Origin: Paraphaeosphaeria minitans
Taxonomy: Eukaryota > Ascomycota > Dothideomycetes > Pleosporales > Didymosphaeriaceae
DNA length: 64,000 bases
Reading direction: 5' to 3'
Assembly: GCA_015832175.1 (NCBI GenBank)
Contig: WJXW01000018.1
Coordinates: forward strand, 186,001 to 250,000
The translations under genes were made by a program, and so were the position numbers. The notes below the pieces were generated by a model. The model had not been told where the DNA came from and searched no databases. It saw only the letters and a program-made list of their open reading frames with translations. Shown piece by piece: positions 36,098-47,731 of this stretch. How positions within the stretch are numbered: position 1 is the stretch's first letter; the number at the start of each line of letters is the position of its first letter.

Positions 36098-37625
36098 CGC
36101 TTGACAGGGAGGGCGTGGAGATGAGGATGGGTGGGAGGTACATGTTCTGGAAACACGAAGAGCGGAAGCGCCGGGGTTGTATACATTCAAAGGAGATTGC
36201 GAATCACAAGTGATTACGATGCACATGTGTCCTCCAGCCAGCCGGCTCTTCGAGGAACGGGCGATGTGCTGACTACCCGTGTTGCATGGAGGTCAACTTG
36301 CTGGTGCCACCCCCCGCGATACTAGCACGGTCTTACTGGCCGCTTCCGCTCTGGGAGAAGGGATGCGTTACAACGCGACGGCGCAGTCTATCGGCATGGC
36401 AAAGATGCTGTGTGGTAGGGATGTGAGACGCAGACGTTGCAGGTGTGCTTTGGGAGGCTAAGCGGCAGGGGTCGAGGGTGCAGGCAGCGTAGGGATACCG
36501 TAGCATCCGAGGTGGTGACGTGTGTCCGAGGTGGAAGCAAAGGAAGATTCATCCGCAGGCGGGGAAATGGAGGAGGTGAGGCGGATAGACATCTGCTTCA
36601 GCGTCTGATCCTTGAGGTTGCTGAAGCCGGCAGGTTTTTCTCCTGCCTTTCTGTCGTCATCGAGATGTGCAGTTTAGGTGTAGGTATATACTCTGCACCT
36701 AGCAAAAGCTCGTCCGCTTTTGTGTCAGATGTCTTCTACACAGTAGACGCAATATGAGACCATGGATAAGCAGCGCAAACGATGAAATGTGACTTGTTGT
36801 TTAATAATTAATAATGCTATCGGGAGCTAGGCGGGAGCTAGGCGAGAGCATACCTATTTATGAGAAACTTTCAGGTTGCACGTCAGACGACCTCCGCACG
36901 CGATGCTTGCTTCTACGCAATGGATCTGAATCTCAAACAATGTCCGGTGCGTAGGTAGCATAGGCGATCGGAAGTCGGTAGACTACGGCAAACTCCCTCT
37001 CATCACCTACCTACCTACCGTACTGATTCCCAACTCACGTCCGCAGTACCGTACAGACAGGTCCTCGAAGTGAGAAGCCCAGTGCACTCGTAGAGCACAA
37101 CTACCTAGCGCGCATTGCATGTCCATCAAGAGAAGTCAGAAAACTCCATATCAACGCCTCGAAAACCTGGCTACCTGGATCGCGCGTCCTAGATACGTGA
37201 AAGATTCGTCCGTTCCATACTCAAGTGGTTGAAACTTTGACCACTCCATATACCTAGGTACCATAGGCTGCTACCTAGCACTGCGAGACCCTCCAGAAAC
37301 TTTTCATTCAAGAGCAGACAAGATACCTCCGCATACTGACGTGTTGAAATACTGATTGGACCACCGATAGTCCCGTAGCAGAACCAGATTCCATCGTCAT
37401 AGGGTGGCGGGGGGGGGCGGCGTCGGCGGCTTCATTCTCGCCAACCGTCCATCGAGCGCAACACCACATGCTCCTACGCACCACGTGACAAGCTCACGTT
37501 CACGACTCGCTTCAGCAGGAAAGACGTGACTGATGTATTGCTCCCTAAACACCCAGCAGAACCCAGACAGCAGGCCTCCAGAACGCCTGATACCTTCCGG
37601 CTGCCCACCAGTAGCAGGGTGGACG
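36098..37625. other. Gene-free region
   Basis: About 1.5 kb between the convergent ends of AGE2 and the BSD gene. It carries CTACCTACCTACC repeats near 37005-37020, the palindrome TACCTAGGTA at 37251-37260 and a G-rich run near 37405-37430. No open frame could be supported. Confidence 0.45.
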
Positions 37626-38963
37626 CTACTCCCAGTCCTCCTCGTCGCTCTCCTCGGCCACCGCCTTCTTCTTCTCCTGCGGACTGCCCGGAGCCCGGCT
37701 GGTCGCCCCGCTCACGAGGTCGTAGCTCGCGTCGCTGTCGGCGACGCTCTTTTCGTCGTTGGAGCGCCGCGGTTGCGCAGGCTTGAGCATATCTTCTGCA
37801 GCGGGTTTGAGGGTGCCCTGCGAGGCTGCGAGGTTCGTCGCGGACTTTGCGGCCTGCGGGGTGGATGTGGAGGTCTCGTCTGCGTCGTCGGCGGCGTCGT
37901 CAGAGTCCTCGTCCCAGGCTACTTCCTCTTCGTTGGCGGGAGCGGATGCGCCTAATTGGTATTAGATTTGGGGTTTAACAATTGTGAATGCAAAGGGGAT
38001 GGGGATATCACGTACCCTTGAGCATCTCGCGGCGGCGCTGCTCCTCGCTCTCGATGACGTGCCGCAGGAAGTAGTACCGCTCCCAGAACGCGGCGTACTC
38101 GACTCTCTCGGGAACGAGCTTCTCCATGGCGGACCGCAGCTCGGCGTGCTTCTCCAGATCCCGCGCAACCTCGTCGGTCTTCTTCACCACGTCGAAGTCC
38201 TTCCGCCAGCCCGCCCACTCGGGACTCACGGGGTCCTTGAGGAACGAGTCCAGCGAGGAGTGGATGACGTGCAGCTGGGCGTCGAAGCGCGTGGCATGCA
38301 CCACCTTCTTGCCGGAGCTGTCCTTTGACTCGAAGAGCACAGCGCCTGGGTTCCCTGCTGCGTCTTCGGTGGGAGGCGCAATGGTCACGGCGTCGCGCAG
38401 GAAAGAGCGTATGTTTGTGCCGAACTTGAGGAGGGCTTCGTCGGCGGCGTCTTCGGCTTTCTCGATGTCCTTGAGGCGCTTAGCGGCTTCGGCACGGAAG
38501 CGGCTCAGCATACCCTCTGCCTCCTTGACGATGTCGGCGGGGAGCGACTCTGGGCGGTCGGGGTGTGCATCTGGGTCGGCGGGAGCTTTGGATGTGGAGG
38601 GTGCGGATTCGGTGGTAGAGGACGAGGCGTCTCCAGGATTTACGGAGATGTTGCGCGTGTGCTTGATGATGGTGGAGATGCCCGCTGTTGCTTGCTTGCT
38701 GGCGCCGTCGTAGTATTGCTCGCCCTGTTCATGGTGCTTTGTTAGGGGAGCTCGTTGTAGGCGGCACCCAGAATACGGACCTGCTTCTTCACCGTACCCA
38801 GGAAGCCACCGAGACGAGCGGCCCACGGGCTGCTGGATATCGCCTTGTATGCATCTTGCACCTCGCTTTGGAAGTTGTTGGGTGCGGGCGCGGCGGCGTC
38901 CTTGGGCTGGGGTGGGTCTTGCGGGTAGGCCTCTTCCTGGATGTGATCGTAGGCGGAATCCAT
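37626..38963 (-). CDS. BSD-domain protein, Dos2-like
   Basis: Three exons (38781-38963, 38016-38724, 37626-37951) with introns of 56 and 64 bp give 405 aa. The N-terminus ([24 protein letters not shown]) is typical of fungal BSD proteins. A helical region ([21 protein letters not shown]) follows, then the BSD fold with its hallmark FW pair ([30 protein letters not shown]). The acidic tail ends EESDEEDWE, shared with Dos2-like proteins. The BSD domain is also found in TFIIH p62 and synapse-associated proteins. Dos2 has been tied to heterochromatin or ubiquitin biology, but a role here cannot be read from sequence. Intron 1 was placed where the stop-free frame ended and KKQ joins GEQYYDG. Confidence 0.85.
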
Positions 38964-39567
38964 GATTGCGACAACGAGCTGCGCCGAGTTTTGCAGCTAC
39001 AAGGAGCGGATCCCCTGCCTTATGCGAGCTGTATTGCGACTGTGAGGTTCTCGGCACTCAGAGTACCGTTGTTGCGACGCTTGAGGGAGCTACGGCAACG
39101 AGGTCGACGCACGCGGCCCCTGCATGGTTGAGTTGCGGGGCGGGGAATCCACTGTCACGTGAAAGCGAATACCGTTTCCCCATCTTGCTCCCATCCTCGC
39201 CGATCAACAATCAGTAGCCCATGAGAATGACCAAGTTGGATGATACTGTCGTCACTTGTGAACATTCCTATCACACGAGTACCTACATGCCCACGAGCAA
39301 GCTCATATGATGTTTCTCCATCTAGATTATCACTATATCCAGCTCATCTAACCCATAGGTACCTATCGGCGGGACCTTGATGCCCTGTACACATAATCCA
39401 TGCTTTGACTCCCTGTACAAATAATCCATGCCTTGTTACCCTGCACACTTAATCCATACATGTTGATCTCGAAATATCAGTGTCTATTTGTGTAGATTGG
39501 AACGCCGCCACCGGTGCAAGCTATAATTGGTATCATAACAATCGCATACTACTAATGGAAAGAAGCA
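38964..39567. other. Spacer
   Basis: About 0.6 kb between the BSD gene promoter side and the 3' end of YRB30. A degenerate direct repeat around 39378-39465 (CCCTGTACA...AATCCATGC) occurs about three times. No gene was seen. Confidence 0.45.
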
Positions 39568-42061
39568 TTAAAAAGGTGTGTTGCTGCTGCTCGGAGGACT
39601 ATCAGGCGTGGAGCTTCCCCTTGCTGCAACCTGCGGAGCCCGAAGCCAGCCGGACGAGGGCGGCGCCGTTGGAGCCCCCCGGAAGCTAGGTTGCTTTATG
39701 GTTCGGTACTGACCCGGTCGGTCGGTAGCTCGTCGTAGAAGCGGACTGGCGGAGGAAGACGTCGAGTGGCGGATCTCACGGGATGGTAGCGGAATGTCTG
39801 CAGGCAATTTCGCGCGATTGCCTCCTATGGGAGAGGAATCGGGCAACGAGGGCGACACCGGCGTCGTGGCCCGGGAGCGCGGTGATGTTTTGCCGTGAGG
39901 GTAACCTTCGTAATCATATCGTACTTCGCCAGGAGAAAGTGGTGTTGCATCATCGTACCCATCCGCGTTGTCGTGAAACTCATGTTCAAGATAGTCCTCG
40001 CCGCGTCGCTTGATCGGGCTCTCATCATATGGGTCAAAGCCCACCCTCATCCGCGCCTCACGCCGGACACGTCGTCGGATTTCAGCGTCTCCACCGGAAC
40101 CAACCGTGCTGCTGTCGGAAAGGAAGAAGTTCAGAAGCTCGTCTGGGACAGCAAGGTGCGAGGTTTGTTGGAACTGTTGTAGGGCGGTAAGGCGGACCAG
40201 CATCTCAAGGAGAGAGAGCGAAGTCTTGATGGCCGGAGCGACCGTAGGTGCTCGGTCCTGCCCTGGGTATGGAAGGGAGCTCTTTTGTGGAGATGGTATG
40301 AGTCGAGTGTCGGGTGGTGGATGCGTCGACGTCGCTGGTGTCGAAGGCCGCATAGTCAGTTTGGAAAAGTACGAGGTAAGACCGGGAGATGCAGACTCAG
40401 TACGCTGCTGGGTTGCCGCTGCTGACGAGGGTGCTCCAATATCAATATCAGACTCGTCAACGTCAGAGTCGGAGGGCGGCTCTTCAGTGTAGACCTCAAA
40501 GGCCATCCACTCCAGGTCCAAGTTGGGAGGAAGACGCCAGGGGTGGGTTTGGGGCTCTACGGCAGGCAACTCGTCTGTGTGCAACTCTGCAGTTGATTCA
40601 CGGCGCAGCTGTGCGTCCAACTCCGATTGTTCCTCGTCTGGATCTGATCCACCCACGGTATGTGAGCCATCAGAGTCGTAGTCGGGCTCCACGTCGGTTT
40701 GCTCCATCATGCGCCGAGGGGGTACAGCGTTTACATCCCGCTTTAGCAGAAGGATGGGATTGTTCGTCTCGCCATCAGTTCCGATGTTCAGTATCTTTCC
40801 CGTATCAGCATAGAAGATCTTGGAAATCTCGTGGACAGGAATAATTTCCCGGATTCCCGCCAGGCCCACACCGTGATATGGACCTGGTTGCTCTTCGCTC
40901 TCCTCGAACGTGTGTACGCGGTCATCTTCAAGATCTTCGACGATCAAAAGCTGGTATGCGAACTCGTGCGGGCGTCCTTCGGAAGGTATATGTCCGTGCC
41001 CGCGCTCATCGATTCGAACAGCATCGCCTTCGAAATGTTCAGGGTACTGGTAGATGCTGTCAAGTGGTACCCGCAGCAAAACAGCACGAGCTTTGTGCAT
41101 AACTTCCTTCCAGGTCGTCTCCCGGATGTTTTCTTCATCTAGAGCCCTGTTCGCGTGCCCGGAAAACAACATGTACATGGAAAGATAGAACGACGGCCCG
41201 ATCTGCTGTGCTCGAGGAATAGTCATGTTGTACTGTGTGTCGCCATGCGTGAGAAAAGTGCTAGCCTGCAACATCCTAGAAGGCGAGACAGTTGCTGGGA
41301 GAGTTGATGACAGTGTGACGCCGGAGGTTGTTATGGCGAGACTGATAAGAGGCACCGCATCTTCAATCCTGTCGAGCAATTTCTTGATCTCGGCAATAAT
41401 GAGACGAAGTTCAAGGTCATTCTCAGCGCGCGACTTGCTCCGCGAGCTTCCTTTGCGCGCCAACTTTTCCTCGCCTACAGCCTTAGCAAGACGTACGCCC
41501 AGGGATTGGATGTCGAACCGAAGGGACTTGGTCAGAGTCACAGCTGATTCTAGCGACGTGTTTCCGCGGGCTGCTATCAGTTCGATCATATCAATTGCTG
41601 GCGAGATGATCTGCACAGAGGTCAGAGGTGTGCTGGCCGCAGTATTCACTGAAACCTACCCTGATCTTGCCTTCGAGTCGTAGCTGCAAGGCGGCCAACT
41701 CGGCTTTCTCGCGACTGTCCGCGGTCTGTCAGGTGCAGTGTTAGTATGATCAGGTGTGCAACGTTACGCCGAAAGTGCGAAGACAATGCGTCCTGTAAAA
41801 CGGGCTGCCTCCAGACTTTCGGCTTGATGTTTGGTTGCCTGTGGCCCACGTACTTTGAGCAACCGTGTGCATTGTTGGAAGACAAAACCAGTTGTGATGG
41901 TGAAACCCGTTTTCACGGCGTAGTTGACCGCCTGGTGAGTGATCTATGTTCGAGAAAGAGTCAGCGAAGGATCTCATGGCGTTACAACTGTATCAGAGGC
42001 CGTTCGATACAGTCTGGCGACAGTCATGGCAGAGTCATACCTTTGATAGTAGGACCTCCAT
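39568..42061 (-). CDS. YRB30: RanGTP-binding protein, Yrb30 type
   Basis: Four exons (42041-42061, 41854-41943, 41660-41725, 39568-41610) give 739 aa. The three tiny 5' exons spell MEVLLSK, ITHQAVNYAVKTGFTITTGF and TADSREKAELAALQLRLEGK, then run into IISPAIDMIELIAARGNTS, the conserved opening of the fungal Yrb30 family. The middle carries FEGDAVRIDERGHGHIPSEG and a RanGTP-interaction region. The C-terminal half is low-complexity, acidic and Pro/Ser-rich (EEPPSDSDVDESDIDIG). Yrb30 binds RanGTP in the cytoplasm and nucleus and can inhibit RanGAP-stimulated hydrolysis. Exon phases all fit (21, 90 and 66 nt, each whole codons). The start is fixed by the conserved MEVLLSKIT. Confidence 0.88.
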
Positions 42062-42541
42062 GTTGACTGTGTGGGGGGGTTTGGGTGTTGGGGCGCCAAT
42101 CAGCACGCGGGCGGTCCGGGTGGTAGGTAGGTAACAACGGTGCCCAAGAGCAGCGCCTTTAACGCCGAAAAAGTTGAAGCCGATAGCCCAAGGCAAGGGG
42201 CAGACCGGGAGAGAGAGTCATTATAGGTGTCGGTGAGTTTGTTGTCTGGAGGCACCTTTCAACTGGTTTGGGAATCCTGGTCTGTGTCAGGCAGGCGCGA
42301 CCCTCGGTGGCTGCCCGGCGTTTGCCCCGCGGCCCACCACGAATCGCCTCAGATACTTTTTCCCCTCGCACTTCGCCGCCCTCACTCAGCTCCGTATAAA
42401 GCACGGCCCGTTTCTTTGCCATTTCTGCATCACCGAACACTCAGGCTCAGATTTCCGCCCTGGCGTAATCGCACCCAAGTCGACGCTCGATTTGATTTTC
42501 GTTAGGCCCCGCGCCCCCGCACACGCACGCTCGCACACACA
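42062..42541. other. Divergent promoter of YRB30 and SUP35
   Basis: A 480-bp gap between the two start codons with a TATA element near SUP35 and a C-rich leader. No open frame of interest. Confidence 0.5.
42395..42401 (+). promoter_or_regulatory. TATA box candidate for SUP35
   Basis: TATAAAG lies 141 bp upstream of the SUP35 ATG in an otherwise GC-rich leader. Confidence 0.5.
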
Positions 42542-44788
42542 ATGGCAGACTCGTGGGAGCAAGAGGAGGACAACCTGTCGCAGCAGGCACAGAACCTCAA
42601 CCTCAACAACAACAACAATAACGCGCAAGGACAGTTCAGGCCTGGCGGCGCAGCTTTCACTCCGGGCGCATCGTCCTTCACCCCCGGCGCGCAGTCGTTC
42701 ACGCCTGGGCAGCAATATCAGCAGTACGGTGGAGGGTACCAGCAATACGGCCAATACGGCCAACAACAGTATGGCCAGCAGGGATACAGCAACTTCCAGC
42801 AGTATGGTCAGCAGCAAGGCTTCTCTCAGTACGGGCAATACGGTCAGCAGCAGCAGCAGCAGCAGTATGGGCAGCAGGGCTACGGCGGCCAGGGCCAGTA
42901 TAACCCCCAGTCCCAACAGCAGCAGCAGCGCCAGGCACCCGTCCAGATCGCGAAAAGAAGTGACAACAACGCGCCGGCCGCCCCGGCTGCCCAGCCGAAG
43001 AACGACGCTGCGCCCAAAGCCAAGGTTCTGAGCATTGGAGGCGATGCAGCGCCCAAGGCAAAGGTCCTGTCCATCAGCGGAGATGCCGCTGCTCCTAAGG
43101 TGGAGAAGGCCGGCGGCACAAAAGTCCTGAGTCTGGGTGGCGCACCCGCTGCTGCACCCACAGCGAAGGACAATGTCGACACCAAGGCCCCCGAGGCTGG
43201 AGCGAAGGTTGCTGCGGCCGTGGCCATCGAGAAGACTGGCGAACCCACCGGAGCCTCCGGTCCGTCCGGTCGGACATCACCCACCCCTTCAACTGGCCGT
43301 AGCTCGCCCAGCCGAGCTGAAGGATTGAGCAAGAAGCAGTTGGTGGATCTTGAGAAAGAGCAGGAAGAAGATGTCGACGAGGCAGTCCTAGCTGAAATGT
43401 ACGGAAAGGAGCACATCAACGTCATTTTCCTAGGTCACGTTGATGCGGGCAAGTCTACGCTCGGTGGAAGTATCCTTTTCGCCACCGGTATGGTTGATGA
43501 GCGAACCATGGACAAGTACAAGAGGGAAGCCAAGGACGCCGGCCGTGAAACCTGGTACCTGTCGTGGGCTTTGGATCTGACCAAAGAAGAACGATCCAAG
43601 GGCAAGACTGTCGAAGTTGGTAGGGGATTCTTCGAGACGGAAAAGCGAAGATACTCGATTCTCGATGCACCAGGCCACAAGACGTACGTTCCAAGCATGA
43701 TTGGCGGTGCGGCTCAGGCCGATGTCGGAATCCTAGTCATCTCTGCCCGCAAGGGTGAGTACGAGACTGGTTTCGAGAAGGGTGGACAGACCCGCGAGCA
43801 CGCTATGTTGGCTAAAACCCAGGGTGTGAACAAGCTCGTGGTGGCTGTCAACAAGATGGACGACCCGACTGTCGAGTGGTCCGAGGAGCGGTACAAGGAG
43901 TGCACAACGAAGCTTACGGTATTCCTGAAGGGTGTTGGCTACAACCCAAAGACTGACATTGCGTTTATGCCCATTAGTGCCCAGACGACGGTCGGTATCA
44001 AAGACAGGGTACCCAAAGAGCTTGCACCATGGCATGACGGCCCTTCGCTGCTCGAGTACCTCGACAACATGAAGGCTCTCGAGAGGAAGCTCAACGCACC
44101 CTTCATGATGCCCATCTCTGCCAAGTACCGAGACCTCGGTACCATGATTGAGGGCAAGATTGAGTCCGGTGTCATCAAGAAGGAGAACAAGTACCTCATG
44201 ATGCCTAACCGAGACACCATCACGATTTCTGCGCTTTACGGCGAGCAAGAAGACGAAATCTCCGGAGCCGCATGCGGTGATCAGGTCCGTGTTCGTCTTC
44301 GTGGTGTTGAAGAAGAAGACATCCTTCCCGGATTCGTGCTCTGTTCACCCAAGCGACCTGTACACTGTGTGTCAACCTTCGAGGCCCAAATTGTCCTTTT
44401 GGACCTTAAAAGTATCCTCACAGCGGGTTACAACTGCGTGCTGCACGTGCACGCCGCCCAAGAAGAGGTCACGTTCGAGGCCCTGCTACACAAGCTCGAA
44501 AAGGGCACAGGCAGGAAGAGCAAGAAGGCGCCTGGGTTCGCCACAAAGGGCATGTCGATCATTGCGCGACTCAAGGTCACTGGAACTGCCGGCGCTCTTT
44601 GCGTTGAGCGCTTTGAGGACTACCCCCAACTTGGTCGCTTCACGCTTCGGTAAGCCAATCAATAATTCACGATGGCAGGATACACACTAACACTTTGCAG
44701 TGACCAAGGACAGACGATTGCCATTGGCAAGATTACTAAGTTGATTACAGAGGAGCAGGCTGCCGCTGCCGCTGCCGCTGCCGCTTAA
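42542..44788 (+). CDS. SUP35: Translation release factor eRF3 (Sup35) with a prion-like N-terminus
   Basis: Exons 42542-44649 and 44701-44788 (51-bp intron) give 731 aa. Residues about 10-140 are rich in Gln, Asn, Tyr and Gly, with a (F/S)FTPGA repeat and many YGQQ units, the composition of the yeast Sup35 prion domain. A charged Ala/Lys-rich middle has three copies of a KAKVLSI(G/S)GDA-like unit. The EF-1alpha-like part begins near residue 285: P-loop GHVDAGKST (about 298), switch II DAPGHKTY, NKMD, and the beta-barrels to the end. It is the GTPase partner of eRF1 in translation termination. It closes with nine alanines encoded by alternating GCT/GCC codons after ITEEQ. No key residue is missing. 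Confidence 0.97.
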
Positions 44789-45473
44789 ACGGGCTGAAGA
44801 GTTGGTCGTGGAGCCAAGACGAATCACAAGCACGTCGCCACAGCTCAGGCTGCGACTGCTTTCGCGCGGAGAGGTCGGAGAGAGCGGCGCCCAGGCGGAG
44901 ACGCCGCTGTCAGGAGGGTGGATTTAGCATATAGACATCCAAAAAACCTGATTTCATCATCTGCTCTACTCGTGGCATCCTAATTGCATCTTCCTACATC
45001 AAACCAGATTGTCGCACCACTGGTGGATATAATACATCGAGCCGCTTGTCCCTTTCCCACACTGTGACAGCTGGAGTGCTACTTTAGCCAAATGAGGCAA
45101 GCCTACCGCTACGAGATGGCGACGAAGACAAGCCTTTTAGTGCCGCAATCAACGAGAAACCTTAAGTGGCTTTCCCATCTGGGAAGGATGCCCTGGTGAA
45201 CAGAAGATTTGTGAAGCTCTTAAGGCAGTCTTCTGGAACAAAGGCTGGCTAAATACAGTGATACTGGACCGCGGTTTAGTGGGAACTTCCGTAGTCTAGG
45301 TTAAGTACCGTACTTGAATTTGGCAGGGTCGTGGTCCCGAGAACACGCGCGGGAGATCGCCACACCACCACCACCGCCACCACCAAAGCTTCCCCACGCC
45401 TCAACCCACACCCGCGCATCACACCTCTACACATCCACACCATCCCCACGCTCTCTCGCGCCCACCGCCCACC
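44789..45473. other. Spacer
   Basis: About 0.69 kb holding the SUP35 3' UTR and the promoter of the CCDC130-like gene, with a CCACCACCACC-type run just upstream of the next start. Nothing else was seen. Confidence 0.45.
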
Positions 45474-46526
45474 ATGCAAGGCTTCAACATGGGCCGGTAC
45501 TACCCGCCCGACGCCTCCAACGCACCCTCTTTCAACGCCAAACCCCCGCTGTCCTCGCGCACCAAGCCCTCGGGCGCCCTCACCGTGCGCTTCGAGCTTC
45601 CCTTCGCCGTGTGGTGCGCGCACTGCAAGCCCGAGGCCATCGTCGGCCAGGGCGTGCGCTTCAACGCCGAAAAGAAGAAAGTCGGAAACTACTACTCCAC
45701 GCCGATATGGAGTTTCCGCATGAAGCACAGTGCGTGTGGTGGGTGGTGGGAGATCCGCACGGATCCGAAGAATGCGAAGTATGTTGTTGTGGAGGGGGCT
45801 ATGCGGCGGAATTATGGAGAGGAGGAGGGTGGGGAGGGCGAGGGCGAGGGCGAGATGAAGTTCTTGAGTGAGGAGGAGAGGGAGAGGAGGAGGAATGACG
45901 CGTTTGCGATGCTGGAGGGGAAGAAGGGGGAGGAGGTGGAGAAGAAGGCGCATACGGAGAGGTTAGGCGAGCTGTACGACGCGGCGGAGATGTGGAGGGA
46001 TCCGTATGATGTTAATGCGAGGTTGAGGCGGGAGTTTCGAGAGAAGAGGAAGAGGTGGAAGAAGGAGGATCGCGTGAAGGAGGGGATGCAGGAAAAGTTC
46101 AGTTTCGGATATGAGATTGCAGATGCGACGGAATCGGACGTCGTAAGGGCAAAGATGGTCGACTTTGGCGCCGGTGCGGTGGACGAAGATGTTCAAGAGG
46201 TGGTGAAGAGGCCGTTATTCACGAGTGTGAAGGCGACAATGACGGGGACCGGACCGAAGAAGAAGCTAAAGGCTGAGATTGCGGCGGAGAAGAGCCGCCA
46301 GAGTCTACAGCAATCCTTGGTTGGGAACACGCGCGCGTCGATCGATCCATTTCTGTCTACCGAGACAAAGAGTTCGTCGAAGCTGAGCCTGGGCATCAAG
46401 CGCAAACGAGAAGAACAGGCTGCTGGCGAGGTGAAATCACTGTCGTCAGCAACGATTTTGTCTGAGCAAAGTGCCGCAAAGGCTCCGGCTTTGACCACCG
46501 CTCTGGTGGACTACGATTCAGACTGA
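45474..46526 (+). CDS. Yju2/CCDC130 (Saf4)-type splicing factor
   Basis: Single exon, 350 aa. MQGFNMGRYYPPD is the conserved start of CCDC130 (fission yeast Saf4) proteins. The zinc-binding core follows: C-x2-C in VWCAHC, then GVRFNAEKKKVGNYYSTPIW, MKHSACGGWWEIRTDPK and YVVVEGA. A basic helical region (LRREFREKRKRWKKEDRVKE) and LGIKRKREEQ support nuclear location, and the tail is short and acidic. The CWC16 family joins the spliceosome around the first catalytic step. An internal start at MGRYYPPD is possible but the longer one is conserved. An Arg/Glu-rich stretch around residues 115-150 is encoded by GAG/GGAG repeats, a likely slippage-prone spot. Confidence 0.9.
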   Translation: MQGFNMGRYYPPDASNAPSFNAKPPLSSRTKPSGALTVRFELPFAVWCAHCKPEAIVGQGVRFNAEKKKVGNYYSTPIWSFRMKHSACGGWWEIRTDPKNAKYVVVEGAMRRNYGEEEGGEGEGEGEMKFLSEEERERRRNDAFAMLEGKKGEEVEKKAHTERLGELYDAAEMWRDPYDVNARLRREFREKRKRWKKEDRVKEGMQEKFSFGYEIADATESDVVRAKMVDFGAGAVDEDVQEVVKRPLFTSVKATMTGTGPKKKLKAEIAAEKSRQSLQQSLVGNTRASIDPFLSTETKSSSKLSLGIKRKREEQAAGEVKSLSSATILSEQSAAKAPALTTALVDYDSD

Positions 46527-47084
46527 AAAAGACGACGAACCGCAAACCAAGACACCTACCCTTCCAGAGACGCGATATATCGCGGCACCAACCATGAACG
46601 CTTTGGGGTGTTCACAGCCTTTGCCATGCCACTGAGTGGAACAGCTCCACACCTTGCTGGAAAGCACATAACAGCAACCATGATAATTCTTGAGCGAATG
46701 ATACCCATTTTATCTTTTACCATATACGACGTTGATACGATGCCCGATATTCAGTAAACTTGTGAATGCGAATGTCCCGTCTAGACAGATCTCGCACGTC
46801 CACGGTCAGCTATACTGACACTTGCTGTGTCAAAGCGTCTCGACAAGTGACGGAGACAGTCTTGGGCAATCAAGACAACGCACGTTGTTAACAATGTATA
46901 CAGGCAGGCGCACACATTGCACAATGTTTGTCTACCCTCCTCCAGCTCATATAAGAGTTGCGTAGCTTACCTTAATGGAACGGCGGACCAAATGACACAA
47001 AACGAGAGCTAATCAACTACCTAAACCGAATACATAACCAATCCGCCACCACTTTTCCACTTTTCCAGGTGTTCCGACCCCAGC
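46527..47084. other. Spacer
   Basis: About 0.56 kb of apparently non-coding sequence downstream of the CCDC130-like gene. No recognisable element. Confidence 0.45.
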
Positions 47085-47441
47085 ATGCTATCCCCCCTCC
47101 CACGCTCCATGCCTACAGCCCCATCCGACCCCGAGACCTTACTCGCTCTCGAGATCGCCGCCCACGACCGCTGGAACCCCGTATGGCAGTGGCTGCTAGT
47201 TGGCCTGTTGTTTGTGTGCTTCATCTTCAACATCCTCAGACCACTCTTGTTCACAGGCTTCCGTTTGCAGGGCCGGATACCTAAGTCGTGCTTTACCTGG
47301 ATTGTTCCACGGGAGCATAGACACGAAGCAACGGGTGAAAAGGAGAGGCGAGCGAGTGAGGACGGCTGGGTAAATATCCCGGAGTATGCGTTATCGCATG
47401 GTGTACGTGAATCACGGTCTTGTGCAGCACGACGATATTGA
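47085..47441 (+). CDS. Small putative membrane protein
   Basis: A 118-codon frame with one clear membrane span (residues 34-54, WQWLLVGLLFVCFIFNILRP), flanked by an acidic N-terminal part (DPETLLALEIAAHD) and a basic C-terminal part (PREHRHEATGEKERR). GWVNIPEYALSHG looks protein-like. No family was recognised. The end may be wrong: GTACGTGAAT after SHG is a fair splice donor, but no acceptor at a sensible distance gave an obvious continuation. It could be a real small fungal protein or chance. Confidence 0.4.
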   Translation: MLSPLPRSMPTAPSDPETLLALEIAAHDRWNPVWQWLLVGLLFVCFIFNILRPLLFTGFRLQGRIPKSCFTWIVPREHRHEATGEKERRASEDGWVNIPEYALSHGVRESRSCAARRY

Positions 47442-47731
47442 TTCGAGGCAGTGATGGAGGAATTAGGATGATTTGGGGTCTTGAGAGCGCGTTAACCGCT
47501 CTTTGTGGTTTGCTAGGAGTTATATGATGAGACGTGTTTCCGTCTGGTGTCTGGTTCATCTTGATCGTGACGATCTAGGAGAGATCTGTTTGGACTGTTG
47601 GTGTACCGCCCATAAGTTCGATTGTAAATGCTTCCTCGTTGATTTCTGGAGGCGGCAAACATTGAGCGCTCGCAGATGCTGTGCAATGCAAGAATGAGGA
47701 TACGATCGTCCATCCAGCAGCCACCACCCGT

